A stretch of 64,000 nucleotides of DNA from Pipra filicauda (lineage: Eukaryota; Chordata; Aves; Passeriformes; Pipridae), in NCBI RefSeq assembly GCF_003945595.2, contig NW_024104320.1, forward strand, positions 1,471,365 through 1,535,364, in the 5' to 3' direction. Position numbers and translations under genes: made by a program. A model generated the notes under the pieces. It was given only the letters and a program-made list of their open reading frames with translations, was not told where the DNA came from and searched no databases. Shown piece by piece: positions 13,452 to 26,900 of this stretch (within the stretch, counting starts at the first letter, position 1; each line of letters begins with the position of its first letter).

Positions 13452-15537
13452 CTTTTCTGGGTATTAGAGTTTCTCAACTGTCAGAAAGCAGCAATTTGGC
13501 AAGCTTCTTGAGCCAAAAAAGCACCAAAGAAAAAAGTAAAGCATTTAATAGCCATGGCATAGATCCTTCCTCCTCCTTGATTCCACGTATTGGTTCCAAA
13601 GCATCTTGAGACAGTGAGTCCCAAAAACGAGTTGTTCATTGTGTGAAACAAACAACCAACCAACCCAACCAACAAACAAACCCAGGTTCTTCTGCTTACC
13701 TTAAGTTCAATAATTTCACTTGGTTCTGCTTTCCCTTTCAGCGCTGAAAAAAACCAGTGAATATTCTTTCCCTTGTTAGCCTTTTCTATACTGTTGTGGC
13801 TTTACAGATTTCTATTGTATCTTCATCTCAGCTGCCTCTTCTCTAAAACTAAACAGTTCTAATCCATTTAGTCTCCCTTAACACAAGAGCCACATCCTCT
13901 CTTTGGACATTTTTTTCATGGGTACCCTTATTTCCTGTTTTATTATAGGTTTTCCAGAACCTTTGTGTAACAGCAATTGCAGAGTGGATCATTTCCAGAA
14001 CAGGGAGCCCAGTGGATGTAGAGTTATCTTCAGGTCAGGTTAAAAAGTACTGTCCATGTATTTCTTAATCCAATCTCAATATAAAGACTGTGAGAAATAA
14101 GAGGAATAACTCTGCTGGCCTTCTAACCCACATCATCTCTATCAGAAAATGGTCACACATTAACTCGTGTATATTTTTCTTCCCTGAGCCTGAAGAATTC
14201 CTATGAAACACAGTGCTAAGAAAGCACTATCATTTGTTGCACAGTAATTACTACCTGTAGCTCTTAGGAAAATACAAGTGCACTTTTTTCAGTACTGCCA
14301 TACAAGTATCAACACACACTGTAACAGGTGCAGAACTCTTCTATAATAGTGAAACCAAGACTTTCAGAAAAGACATGTTTCCTAAAGAAATAACTGTGCT
14401 GCAGAGATCACAGTTCAACGGAAAATCATGGCTATGAGAAGAAAGGCAGGGAAAAATGTTGGGACGTGCTTTAAAATATACCACCTATTGTAAAAATGCA
14501 TATATATATAAAACTTTTAAGCATATTACTTCAATAAGCAGCACTAAAACAACTCTTGATACTCAGTTGATCTTACCTGCTCTTGAGACTCGCATACAGA
14601 GAACTTCACATCCAACTAAAGCACAAGTGTTTTTAAGTTATTAAAATATCTTCTTTGAAGGTACTCAACAGGAATGCTAGTTCCATGAACACTGACATTC
14701 TTTCAGCTTTCCAGGGTTTCAACCCTTCTTGCTATCTCAGTGATGATTTCAGGTTACTGCTCCATTGTAGGAAAAACAACAGATGTCCCAAAGAACTGAT
14801 GCAGCACACTGAAAAGCCTGAACACACAAGATTCCTAATTAAAGTAATAGGGCATTATATAAATTGACTGACAGACCACAACGTCTAAAAATGTGTTTAT
14901 TATTGCCATTATAATTAGTGGGCTAAACCTGAACTCATTCTGCCAATACTAATTAATATCATCTATGGCCTGTTCAAAGCAGCCCCAATGATCACAGACA
15001 ATTTGGAATTTAGTAGATGTTAAGATGGTGCCACTTCACACACGCCCATCAACCCTAAATTACAACAGCCACATAAAGTAGTTGATTGGAGTAGTATATT
15101 TCCCAAACTTTGGAGTTAAATCTTCAAGGAAATGAAAATTTTAACAGTCAAAGCCCTTTGAAACTTGGCTATGTGATACATTTATGTTTCTGAGTCCCTT
15201 CAGTTAAGCCTTCAGCCCTCTGGCTCCATTTTGGGGAAGTATTTGTAGATCTTCTTCTGTTTTTTGTTTAGGTTTTTATATGCTTTGAAGAAAAACCACC
15301 AGGAAGTCTCACTGACATCCCAAATGAACAAAGCAGCTTGCATTACAGTATTATTATTCCAGATAAAAACCATCCTGGGTTTCCCCCTCAGTGTAAATTT
15401 ATCTTTTAAAAGCTAACACATGATACTAACAAAATAAAATCCCAGCAAGACAGAGCAGATATAGTTTTAAATTAAGTTAATGGATGAAAACCCAACACTA
15501 GTATCCACTATTACCTAATGCTTTATTACATTTTAGG

Positions 15538-15690
15538 AGCACAGGATTGGAAGGGACTTCCAAGGTCACCACATGCAAGCTCTGCTTCTCCAAGAAACTC
15601 TAATATGTTAATTCCTTCCTAAAATGCAAGCTCTGCCTTAAGGCAATCAGACTTTTTTCTTGACCAGGGTCCAGAACGTCACTGCTGACA
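15538..15690 (-). mobile_element. Possible degraded CR1 fragment
   Basis: Only GCACAGGATTGGAAGGGAC followed by CCAAGGTCACC resembles a CR1 start on the minus strand. The following hundred bases are too diverged to assign firmly. Boundaries are guesses. Confidence 0.35.
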
Positions 15691-18600
15691 GAACCGTTCC
15701 CATTTCCAGACCAACAGCTGATTCATCTCTATTTACCCTTGTGCTAACATTGTACTCAAAGACAAGTTAGTTCCTATTAAGAAAAAAATAAAGAGCAAAT
15801 TTATGTACTGAAAAGCAAATGCAGTGAAATTAAAAAAAAAACAAACCAAAAAAACCCAACAAATCCACCAAAACAGCAAAGTCAACCTCTCTGTCCTTTC
15901 CCAACACTTAATTCATCTCTCCTGGGTAACACCAAACCCCAACTTTGCATCTATTTCATTTCCTGAGGTTTTTTCCCCTCTTCAGCAGATAACCCAAATT
16001 CTACCCTATGTCCTACAAGATGTCTCACCAGTGCCTTAGGCAATAGCACACAGCACTCCTTATTTCACCCACCACATTTTAGGATGCATTTCCTTTCCCT
16101 CAAATCACGTAATTACTACATGATCATCCAATACATCCGGTTGTCTTCCTCCTTAGTCACAGCCAACTGCTGAGTTCCCAGCATACAGCAAAAATCCTTC
16201 CAGCTCATAATGCTGTGGCTAAAATGCTATTTGGAGACAGCACAACAGAAATGTGATGAAATTTAGCCAATGATATGTGGTCCATAGTGTGTAATTCTGG
16301 GTGGGAAATGACTCCAAAGTTCATGACATCACCCAATTTAACCAGCATACATTTGCTTTTTACTGATAACATTGCCATAAATAATAACTAAGACTGGCCT
16401 TAAGATAAAATTCATGAAGAATATAATGATTACAACATTCCAGTTTAAAACTTGCATTTTCTCTCCCTTTTAGCCAGTTATTTCCCTAATGAAGTCCAAC
16501 CCTGAGATCTTGTTACACTTTTTCTACAAAATTCAGCTAGTGAAGAAGGCATAAAGTAACAACCTTTCCTTGCTAAAACCTTCCCTTGTAAAACCTGATT
16601 CCATTTACTCCATTTAACATTTACCTCCACATCTAATTATTTCTTCCTCCTAAAATTTCCTCTTACATCTGCCATGTGAATCATATTATCTTCATAATTA
16701 AATATGAATAAGAGACTTTGTATTCTGCAATCCTATAGGGCTATTTCTGACTTGTTAAGATTAAAGAAAACACAAAATACGGCAAACGCAACTGGAAATC
16801 TACTTTTTTGCAGGGTGTAATAATGGAAGATATACACTTCCCTGACTTGAGCATTTTAATTTTGCTCTGTATCAATTGACATCACCGTCCTCACTGAAAA
16901 GTGAGCGGAAGGATTAATTCCTAAGTAGGGACAGAGAAAATATTTGTCCGTGTCTTAGAATTTCTTTCCTTTTCCTTTTTTTAGGTGCAAGAACAAGTTC
17001 TGGTATTTTCTTTGCAAGGTCTAATTCAGATTTGTATCTTTTTCTACGCTTGTTGATATGCAAGTCTACAGTTTCCGTATCTACAGTGCACACAAGGTTA
17101 AGAGTCAGGTTGCATTCAAGCAGCTTTTAATTGAGCTCTGATGACCAGGGCTCCTCCTAATTAAAAAAAAGTTCAGACCACAAGTCTTGAGACTGACTTT
17201 TTTACAAAGAACATGCTGCAAAACCTATCAGTGAGTGTTTTGACAGGGAAACCAGGACCTCACACAACCCCTTCCTGTCCACCCCAGTCTCCTACACACC
17301 TAAGTGTGGGGACACAAAACTCAGTTCTATTCAGAGCAGCACAAAATCCAGTTTGACTTATGAAGGTTTAGAAGCACATGAAATGAGTCATGACTTACTT
17401 TTTGCACCTCAGTTTATCAGAGACATTTTCCTGCTGGACCACAAAAAATTTGTATCGAAAGGAAACAGGTGGTAGGAGGGAAGAGGAAGGACAAATAAAA
17501 ACATAAACAAAAAAAAGCACACAGCCCAAAAATTCCAGTGGTACTTAAGGAAACAATGTGAAAGATACTGATCGGCAAATACTGCTTTCCTTGTTCCAGC
17601 TGGTCTGTTAAGATTAAATCTCCCCAAACCAAGATCCAGCATCAGCACTGATATGAAACCCTGAACAAATCTACCCTACAGAAGAAGGAAGGGGATCTGG
17701 AATAGAAACATCATGCAACTGCTCTCCAGCTGGAAAGAACACATCCCATGGCACTGAAGGCTACTTCTTCCTGCTCTGTGACAAAGGCTGCAATCACAGA
17801 AACAAATTAGATAGAAGTACCTCTTAACCTATTAAAGAAAGCCTTTATTCTTTTAAATGTTGTTTGTGGTTAGCACATTAAGTCTTTCTTTAGAAACGCA
17901 ACTATTGAAGATAGTTGTTTTTTAGTTTAACTAAATGTCATTTCCAAAAGCTTTTGCAAGACTTGGGATGAATTCCTAAGAAAGCTTTGTCCAGATGGAG
18001 AACTGTATGTAAGGAGAATCAACTACCGTAAACTGGGTTTGTATTATCATTTTCACAGAAATAATGATCAATATTCAGACAGTTACTGGATAAAACTAAG
18101 CCTCAGTAGGGAATCCTTGACCTTGTTTGCAGACTGGGGAGATGGATATGCCTGGAGTGGCTCTTTGATAGAACTGGACTCCACATAGATAAATGTATGT
18201 TATCCATCTGGTGCTGTAATTGGCAGACTTTATACATAAGGCACATGTTGCTCAGCCTTGCCTGTTCATATAAAATGTCATAATAACCTTTATATTTTGC
18301 ATGGGATATAAATTTGTAAAGAAATCTACACACACTCTTTTGTCCTGCTTTTCCTCTTTGAATTTCCAGCTTATTATTAAGGCATCCACAAAGGTCACCT
18401 TGGACAGCAATGGAGAGTCAAAGGGAACTCCTCTCCATTAGCTGTGTCCTTTCATGACTTTAGAGAAGAAAGTTCTGGCAAGAGCACGTGCCCCTAGAGC
18501 ACACAACGCTGCAATGAGCTAAAGTTTACACATGGCCACAGAATTACAACAGAAGGTGCCAGCTCTCAGTACAGCACATAGTTTGGCCATCAGCCACATG

Positions 18601-20551
18601 CTGAAGCTGGACAGTTCTGGGAGCCTGCTCAGCCAAGGTATATTCTGAAGGTGCCTCAATAAAGCTGAATCTCTCCACTGGAAGTCAAGCACACGGCTCA
18701 GTTACTCTTCCTTCTCAGGGTCTTGTGCAGACTGGCTTTCTCTGATTAGGCTGGTAAATAAAGTGTTGTAGCATCTCCTGTATTTGAGACTGAGTATCAT
18801 GCTTTGACATTTGAACCCTGCAGTTCTCAAACACCTTGTCACCCTGTGTCATATCATCACATACTTGTAAACCCATCTGCTCCACACTATCCACTCACTC
18901 TTCTGTAACACTGAGTGCCAAAAATAATCCTGAAAGAGAAACATGAAACAGAAACTACTTCATGTCTTATGCTAATCATAAACTAAAACCTACCTTCTTA
19001 TCAAGATACAATATTGTACCTTGAAGGAATAAGAGGTTTCTTCCCCCATAAGAAAACCACCATTTCCCCCAGCAGACGACAAAAGGGAAGGGTCAACACT
19101 ATGCTGAAATGAAGGTGAGGCAGGCAGCCAGAGTTCCCAGGCTGCAGCAATGCCTAATGGCTTAGTTGCCTCACACATAACCTCATTCCTCATCTCATGC
19201 TTCAAGTCACTACCAAGGTCTAACAATGTAATTAGAGGTTTCCTGCAATGAGTGGCAAATGCAGGTGATCTACTTTGAATGCAACCACTACAGCAGTGCT
19301 AAGTAGCAAGGAAGCAGAACACAGGCTAAAGAACAATTTCAAGGGCAGAGGTTGCTCAGTATTTATCCAGAAATCACATTAGAACTATTCTTTTTTCCCC
19401 CACCTGACTTGTTTGAAATGTAATCAATTCTGATAAGAAATATGGCTACAAAACTACACACAGAGTCATTCAACTTTTCTGTGAGGAGCAACAGCTTAAC
19501 TATTGCCTGGTGTTTCTCTTACTATGCCTTTCAACACAGTAAAACTCTGTGAGGGGAAAGGCAGCATCCTCTGGCACCATTCCCTTTGAGAGCAGCAGAC
19601 AGTACTGCCCAGGGGATTTCAGAGCAAGGGAAGGATCACTCTCCCAAACTAAGGCTTCTGAGATCAAGTCATGTACGTGCCCAGTGCTGTCAATACACTT
19701 GCAATCCTACAACAGCACTGAGTGAAAAGCCAAAACAAAGACACTAAATAACTTATTCACACATCAAACACGGAGACAGCCAAGGATATAAATTTGTACC
19801 TTCCCCAAAGAGAATTTCTGATTGTTTATTTTAAACTGAGAAGCAAAAAGCATGTGGCAATTATAAAAAAAATTCATTATGTCCAATAAGGTGGACATAA
19901 TTGTTCCCCTATTATATAACATATTGACTCCTTTTCTTTTTTTGTTAGGTCTGTGAAACAAAGTCTGAAACAAACTGCAGCTGACTGTATGAAATAAAGT
20001 GTTGATCACAACGATTTTTTTTTTCACAAAATGTTTTATGCACATGTGAAACAGGTATGTAAAAGAGAGGGTTAATTTGAAATCTTAATGTTGTTCTTTT
20101 GAAAAAAAAAAAAAACACAACAAAACCAAAACACCTTCCCCTTACTCACCCAATTTATCTCAGCAGTGACAATTTTCTAAATTAGTTCAGTGAAGACCTC
20201 CCAGTCCTGCAGTAACCTTCACAGACAAATGAGCTAAGAAATACTCATTCTTGTATCTATGTCCCCACTTTCATTAGGAGAAATACTCCTTATAGGGAAT
20301 AACTGAATATGCAAAACAATGCAAAACATTGTTTCCATACTTGTACTTTCATTTTGGCCAGCTCTGTAAACAACAACATGCAAATGTCAAATTTCTGAGC
20401 AGATCTTTGCAAATCATATTTTCACAAATAAGCTCTGTCCCATACATACACACATAAACAATTTTAAGGTTCCAACTCTCATGTCTTTGAAAGCAAATCA
20501 CCAAGAAACAAATCCAAAAGTTTCTATAGAGGAAGGGGTACAAAATGAAGA

Positions 20552-20610
20552 GAAAAATTCTTAACTTTTTTTTAATTGAGGAAAATTCTTAACTTTTTTT
20601 TTTAATTGAG
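20552..20610. repeat. Tandem duplication, about 29-30 bp unit
   Basis: Two copies of an AAATTCTTAACTTTTTTTT-containing unit ending TTTAATTGAG, differing only in A- and T-run length. It lies about 430 bp from ITSN2 exon 2. Confidence 0.9.
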
Positions 20611-21045
20611 AAAGACTGGTTGCTTTCATCAGTGTCACAAACTGCTTGACGCCCTCAAATATTTTGTATTAAAATAAATAGTGTAATGGATTATAATGGA
20701 ACACGTTTTGTGCTGAATTACGTAACAGAAAAGGTATGCAAGTTTAATCAACTATTACTTAGCATATTCCCCACTTGAAGTCAGGCAGTGTTCACACTAC
20801 AACTCACACATTCCTCAACCCTTTAAACGATCCGAGATTACCAGACACTCCCGGCGTATCCCCACTCCAAATTACACTGCAGTGATGCCTCTGCCCTGTC
20901 TCTCCCAGCCTCACAGCACAGGTTGGGCTACGGGAAGCGATCTGCAGCAAAGTGACCATAACGCTGCTGCAGGTACCAAAAAACACACACACAAACCAGC
21001 CAAACCTCCCACCCCGACCTAAGCAAACCGAGCGCGGCTACTCAC

Positions 21046-21076
21046 CGTTCATGGCCGTGGGAAACTGAGCCATCAT
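21046..21076 (-). CDS. ITSN2: ITSN2 coding part of exon 2 with start codon
   Basis: The first 31 coding bases give MMAQFPTAMN plus one base of the next codon. The start at 21,076-21,074 is chosen because the decapeptide matches the vertebrate ITSN2 N-terminus and because an in-frame TAG lies 18 nt upstream, closing the frame. The context has A at -3. A second ATG follows immediately. The donor is GTGAGT at 21,045. Exon 2 to exon 3 joins in frame to Gly-Gly-Pro-Asn. Confidence 0.95.
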
Positions 21077-21109
21077 GGTCCCGGATCTGCCTTGCTAGCT
21101 CTTAGCCAT
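21077..21109 (-). promoter_or_regulatory. ITSN2: ITSN2 exon 2 leader with a four-codon upstream ORF
   Basis: The exon begins directly after a TTGCAG acceptor (CAG at 21,112-21,110). The first three bases of the exon are an ATG, giving a minimal upstream ORF Met-Ala-Lys-Ser-stop (21,109-21,095). Its stop is 18 nt before the main ATG and in frame with it. The context has C at -3 and G at +4, weaker than the main start at -3. Because the ATG sits exactly at the exon boundary, every transcript using this acceptor carries it. A role in setting ITSN2 translation or start-site choice is an inference. Confidence 0.7.
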
Positions 21110-21254
21110 CTGCAACATAAAAACATCGTGCCATTAATAATGCAACAAGGGCAAAACTGCGCTGCGCTCCCGCTGAGCGGGGGAACGTCCGTCCCTTCAG
21201 CTCCCACTTCCGACAGCAAACAATGCCCGGCTTGGGGCTGCTCTTCAACCAGCT

Positions 21255-21312
21255 GGGGGGGGGGGGGGAATTTTTTTTGTCTTTTTCTCTTTTTTTTATT
21301 TTTTTTTTTTTC
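21255..21312. repeat. G14 homopolymer with adjoining T-rich runs
   Basis: Fourteen consecutive G (21,255-21,268), then AA, then about 40 bases of nearly pure T with interruptions. On the ITSN2 sense strand this reads poly-A then C14, about 150-200 bases before the exon 2 acceptor. It could form a G-quadruplex on the plus strand and is error-prone in sequencing. Confidence 0.9.
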
Positions 21313-21843
21313 TATAGGCTATGCGGTGCAGTCCTGGACCTTGTGGCACATTCTTAAAGGAAAACAGTACCAACTGTTTAGCAACTGCTGCAGGATGTAC
21401 ACAAACAGTTGCCAGAACATATGGCTGGGGACAGCCTTCTCCTGGCGGGAGCATAGGCTTGGGGTCCCAGCAGATCTTTGCCAGCTCTCCCTGGTAAATA
21501 TTTATGTATATCAGAAAAAAACAGTGCAATCCTGAGCTCTGTAACCAAAAGCTCCTACTGAGAAAAGTGGAAGAACAATTATTATTCAAATTCACCCATT
21601 CCACTACTCCACACACTATTAACAAAGAAAACACTCTTACATGATGTATTCTGAAAAAAAGACCTGTCCTAATAAAAGTCTGTCACCAGCCAGTTTTCCA
21701 GGAGCAACACAATGAAGTTATTCCTTTTCCTGAGCTACTGCATAAAGACTCAAAGCAGCATTTAAAGAGTCTCAACAGAATTTACTTTCATAATAAATAC
21801 CAGAGTACTAAGACAAATTTTGTTTTTTTTAGTATGTATCTTT

Positions 21844-21873
21844 TCAAGATAATAATAACAATAATTATCTTGA
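21844..21873. repeat. AT-rich hairpin within an AAT-rich tract
   Basis: TCAAGATAAT and ATTATCTTGA form a perfect 10-bp stem around a 10-base loop, followed by several AATAATAAT runs to 21,921. Confidence 0.85.
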
Positions 21874-22438
21874 AATAATAATAATTCTTCTTAATAATAA
21901 TTCACCGGTAATAATAATTCTTTAGAATCGCAAAATATTCACTAATACTTATCTGAGGTAAAAGCATAAAAAAATTCACTGCTATAAAAACATAGAACTA
22001 AGACAATGCAGCGAGCTTGTACTTTCAATGAGACAATTTTAGTTAAATATTGAAATATATTCGTCATTATCCTTGTGCTCTATGTGGAGAAATTATTGTG
22101 CATGATGAGGCTACAAAAAGGAAATATTTAATTAAAAAAAAACCAAACAACCCTCTTCAGACACCAAACCTTCTCCCCACACCAAAAAAAACCCAAACCA
22201 AACCAAACCAAATATACATACAAACAAACAAAATCCACCCAACTCTTCCCCTCTCAATACAACCACAGATTTTAATATTAAGTACAGAAATATCATATTC
22301 CCCATACTCTCTTCCTCTGCATGAAAACTCCTGTGCATCTCCTCACAAAAATCACAGAACTGGAAAGCACTGTGGTTCCACCTTTTTGTACCTATTGCAC
22401 ATTTCTTCACTAAAAATAAGAGTCTAGGATCTGTGGCT

Positions 22439-22466
22439 ACACACACACACACACACACACATACAT
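22439..22466. repeat. CA microsatellite
   Basis: Eleven AC dinucleotides followed by ATACATAT, in ITSN2 intron 1. Likely length-polymorphic. Confidence 0.95.
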
Positions 22467-22902
22467 ATTTTAAAAAAGTAAATGGAATAGCTGGTGAGTC
22501 CAAATGATCTCTCACAGAGACATTAGGTATCAACTGCACAAAGATGCAAAAAGGAAGCATGGATCTGTTCCAAGACATGAACCTACCAAGCAATCTACCA
22601 AGGGACACTTGAAATCTATAAATAGCCTTCCCAAAAAATGCTGCCACGGTTGTCAAGCATTTCTCCAGCACACTTCTCTGCAAAAGCTGTTCTGTCAAGA
22701 AGGTCTAAAAGAGAACTTGAAACCATGACACAGAAGCAGAATGCTGGAGAACACCCCCAGAATCAGCAGATTTCCACCTTCATGTGACTTGCTCCAGATT
22801 TACAGTCTTACTGAATAAGAGCTACACATCTGATCTTTCCTCCAACTCACTTTATCCTCTTACTTTCAGTCTGCTTTTAGGTTTCTTTGAATGAGTAATC
22901 AC

Positions 22903-23430
22903 AACAGAATCACAAAAACATAGAATATCCCAAGCAGGAAGGAACACGGGAAGATCATTGAGCCCAACTTCAGACTCCACACAGGGCACTAAAAATTATC
23001 CCATGATGTAACTAATGAGCATTGCCCAAACACTTCATGAACACCAACTGGTTTGGGGCCATGACCCCTTCCCTGGGGAGCTTGTTCTTGTGTATGACCA
23101 CCCTCTCAGTGGAGAACTTTTTCCTTACATCCAATCTCAAGTTCCCAGACACAGTTTTAAGCCATTCCCTCATGCCCTGTCACCTGGGAGGAGAGAGCAG
23201 CACCTCCCTGACTGCTCCCATAAGGAAGCTGCAGGCAGCAAGGAGGTCACCCCTCAGTCTCGTCCCTAAGCTGAACAGACCTAGTGTCCTCAGCTGCTCC
23301 TCAAAGTCTTGCTCTCTAGTCCTTTCACCATCTTTGTTTCCCTCTTTTGGATACATTCTGATACTTTTATATCCTTCTTACATTCTGAGGCCCAAAATGC
23401 ACACAGTACTTGAGGTGAGGCCTCACAATA
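22903..23430 (-). mobile_element. CR1 LINE 3' fragment
   Basis: Minus-oriented CR1, opening with ACAGAATCACAAAAACATAG and a diverged AGGAAGGAACACGGGAAGATCA segment. It continues through GGGGAGCTTGTTC and CTGTCACCTGGGAGG to TACTTGAGGTGAGGCCTCAC, covering the 3' UTR and the ORF2 end. It belongs to a different, more diverged subfamily than the copy at 11 kb. Confidence 0.85.
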
Positions 23431-23599
23431 CAAATCTGATAACAATCAGACAATACAGGTCTCGTAATAAACTGATTAACTCTTAAAGCCCAAAAGCGAC
23501 CCAGGCAACTTCACACACACAAAACGTGAAAACCCCCTCTCCCTCATTTTGATGTCCCTAGAGTCTCAACTGTACCATATTTTAAAATCAATTTCAACT

Positions 23600-23944
23600 G
23601 AAAAATCTTGAGGGCTTTGACCTCACTTTAGCTTGGTGAGGGTCCTTCCTATTTATGAAAGCTCTGTATCTACAGAGCACACGTGTCCCTGGTTCATTTC
23701 CACCAGACCGAGTAACTTCTTGGATATAAGAAGAAAAGTCTTCCCTGTGAGGGTGTTGAGGTGCTGGCACAGGTTGTCCAGAGAAGCTGTGGCTGCCCCA
23801 TCCCTGGAAGTGTTCAAGGCCAGGCTGGATGGGGCTCTCAGCAACCTGGTCTAGTGGAAGGTGTTCCTGCCTACGGCAGGAGGGTTGAAACGAGATGATC
23901 TTTAAAGGTCCCTTCCAAGCCAAACAATTCTATGATTCTGTGAC
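23600..23944 (+). mobile_element. CR1 LINE 3' fragment
   Basis: Plus-oriented CR1 3' end, including GGCACAGGTTGTCCAGAGAA, CATCCCTGGAAGTGTTCAAG, CTAGTGGAAGGTGTTCCTGC and the terminal CCAAACAATTCTATGATTCT. It lies 170 bp from an oppositely oriented CR1. The 5' boundary is uncertain (23,600-23,725). Confidence 0.88.
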
Positions 23945-26900
23945 AACAGAACTTTCATAGCTCACATCAGGCAGAATTAGAAGTTGTAGTCAGACACTGA
24001 ATACAACACTCCCAAGTTATGCTCCATACCTTTATCTGTCCTCTCAAAAGAAGCAGCCCAGTATCAGACGTTCTAATGCCACAGTCTTTGACACTCTGTT
24101 CCAGTGCAACACTCCCAAAAATAATGAACATTGCACGCCAAATTCTCAACACAGGATTTTTCAGCATAACCTGAAATTTCCCCAAGTTTCCCAAGCTTGG
24201 GTTTGACCCAAGCTGGTAAGTCTGCATTGGGCATCGCCATGTAGATGTACCATCCTTAGGTCCAAAAACAAGAGGGAACTGCCCAACAGGTCTTACTGAG
24301 AGTACATTACAGCAATGATATGCAATTAAATCATGATTTAGCTCTGTTGTCTCACTATTATGTCTATATGCAGAACTTGTCATATTTTAAATAAATACTA
24401 AATCTGAAAGGTACCAAAACTCTCCTACATTAAGCCTCACAAATAGCAAAAACTATGACTTACAGAAGAAACCAAAAATCATAAATGAGTTTTTTACAGG
24501 ATTTCATATCTCACCAGCACTGAGACCCCATTTTATCCCTTTGCACAGATCCATTTCATTCGAACACCAGGGTTACACCAAGCACACATGCTTCTCTGGT
24601 GACAGATTCTGAAGTTATACTGATAAGCAAAAAAAGGAAAAATAGAAGTATTGCTGCAACATAATTTCTCCTCATTATTTTCTTTTTTTTTAGAGAAGGA
24701 GGAAACAGCCCAGTAAACTTGAAGTCTACAAAAAATTTTTCAAAAGTCTGTGAAAACAATCCTTCTCAAAGAATGGAGCTCGTCCTCAACAAGTATTCTG
24801 TCTTCGTCGTCCCCACAGTATATCACAAAGGCTTGGAGATTACACATATATTAAAGTTAAAAGCTGCTTATTTTTACAAATTCCAAATAAAGTTGCTGCA
24901 GTTGCCATCTATAATGATCTAAATGTGTAAAAGCACCTTGCACCTTTGAGACACAGGTGTGAACCACTTATGTAGCATGAAAGTCTCAGCAAAATATTCT
25001 TGAAGTCAAATTTATGGTTTTTTAGAATAATTTCAATAACTTCTAAACATTAATGGAGGTGAAAGCTGTTAATTTCCAAAGAACCTTACTACACAATACT
25101 ACAGAGAAAGCCAATGCCATATAAAAATGTTCACTAAGGGAAAAAAATAAAAATCAAGAAAATACTATAACCAGTATCCCAAACAGATGATATAGATGAA
25201 ATCATGGCCATCACCACCAGAATAGTTCACAGAAAATTATCTGTTTTTCCAAAATGTTCTAGGAGAGGCGCTTGGTGAAAGCCATCAGTCATAAGAAACT
25301 GTGGCAGCAACAGCACAAAATCCATGTTGTAACAACAGGATCAAACATCCCTGTGAACATCATAGACGACATTAAGTCCTGCTGCCATTTAGGGTGAAAA
25401 CAGGAAAACTTGGATCTTACATTTAAATAGCAGAACAGCAAGTTCTTGTAAACAAACCATCTGACTAGTCCCGATGTTTAAAGCACTAATTGTTTTCACA
25501 AACTGACCTGCCAAACTGCAACTGCCGTTCCCTCTCTCCGTGTTCATTATAGTTGATACAAACTGGGAAAACAAATGAGGAGACTGCCAGAAGCAGGGGG
25601 GACCTCAGGACTATGCTGAAGGCATTAGAAAACATTAGATAGAGCTGGGCACATGGCAGTAGAAAGGGAAAAGAAAAAGCTTCTTTCCTATCATGGGCGT
25701 ATTGCCATTATACGAAGAACAGCCTTACCACAATCTTTGTTAATATTTATACTTGCATCAATTTTTTTCAAAATATTTCTCAGAAAAACCACAACCACAT
25801 AGTTTTAGTAGGAATGAAGGTCTGGTGCAACAAGCTCTGTCTGGAAGAAAGAAAATGCCATGGAAGCAGCATGTGTGGACACACTACTAACTACTCTTTT
25901 CCTTTCCCCAAGAGCAGGAAGAAGATATATTGCAGATTTTTGCTGCAAGAACCAATTAGCAAGGACAGAGACTGCAGTACTAGTTGACCAATTTACTCTT
26001 TACAACACCTGTAGACCTGGACAATTCAAAGAGGACTCATTAGTATTTGCAGAGCAAACAGTGACAGTGTAATAGCCCATGTAGTTGTTCCCTGGTATTT
26101 TTCAATTACTCTCTTGAAAATGAGAGAATAATATGCATTAGTAAGGCATTATTAACCAGCATGGAATACAATTTATCTTTTTGCAAGACATATTGGTAGG
26201 ACAGTTTACTAATTAAAAAAAAAAACACCACAAAACAAAAAACAAAGAAAAACACCAGAACATTTTGTCAGGCCAACTATTTATCTCCTTTATATAGTGG
26301 AGTTATACACAGTGACATGGCCTTTTCAAAATGCACTGTGCCCAACTTCACGAAGTCCACCCACTCTGATAACAAATGAATGACATCAGTGACAAAACGA
26401 AGAAGTCTATCCCGGGTAGCACATTGCTGGCTCTTCCTGCTCTCCTCTGCCACTGTGGATAGCAGTACTGAAAGCCTAAGTTAATATTTTGACATTCCAA
26501 GAAGAAAAAAAAAAAAAAAAGGGTTAAATATTTTACTTCTCACCCCTATGGTACAAAGTCCCTTCCTTGCTCACTGTGAAAGAGCAACTTCCTTCCCAAC
26601 AGTTATCCAGACAGAACACAAAAAGTATTTTTTTGACAAATATCCTTCTGCCCACCTTGCCCAGCTAACAGGCTCTCTGAACATACTGACCATGCAAAAT
26701 ACAGGAATCTCTGTTTCTGTTCAAAAAACAGAATTGTGTGGTCAGTATTGCTGGGTTTACTCTGTTTCTTACACAGCTGCTCAGCTGTGAAAGCACCCAT
26801 TCAAAGTATCAAGACACAGTTCAGCTCTCTCCTCTGTCTCTGGAGATTAAAGCTGATCTTTCCTTCCTCCTAGGAGAAGGTTTTCCCCCATTTTACTGCA

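Larger units (their letters stand above)
3091..21045 (-). other. ITSN2: ITSN2 intron 2 (about 18 kb)
   Basis: A long intron containing CR1 fragments near 5.58-5.96 and 11.03-11.58 kb, a possible short one near 15.54 kb, two perfect 20-bp tandem duplications (9,694 and 13,412), one 29-30-bp imperfect duplication (20,552), and several A/C-rich tracts (6,271; 10,420-10,510; 15,828-15,880; 20,101-20,130). No further ITSN2-like exon was recognised. First and second introns of such genes often hold enhancers, but none can be identified from one sequence. Confidence 0.7.

Noticed and set aside
2998..21076. Calling the minus-strand gene ITSN1
   Set aside because: The N-terminus MMAQFPTAMN-GGPN is the ITSN2 form; ITSN1 differs after MAQFPT.
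22132..22698. 188-codon minus-strand open frame
   Set aside because: Passes through a CA microsatellite and an A/C-rich tract (giving CVCVCVC and Phe/Leu/Trp-rich runs); low-complexity artefact.
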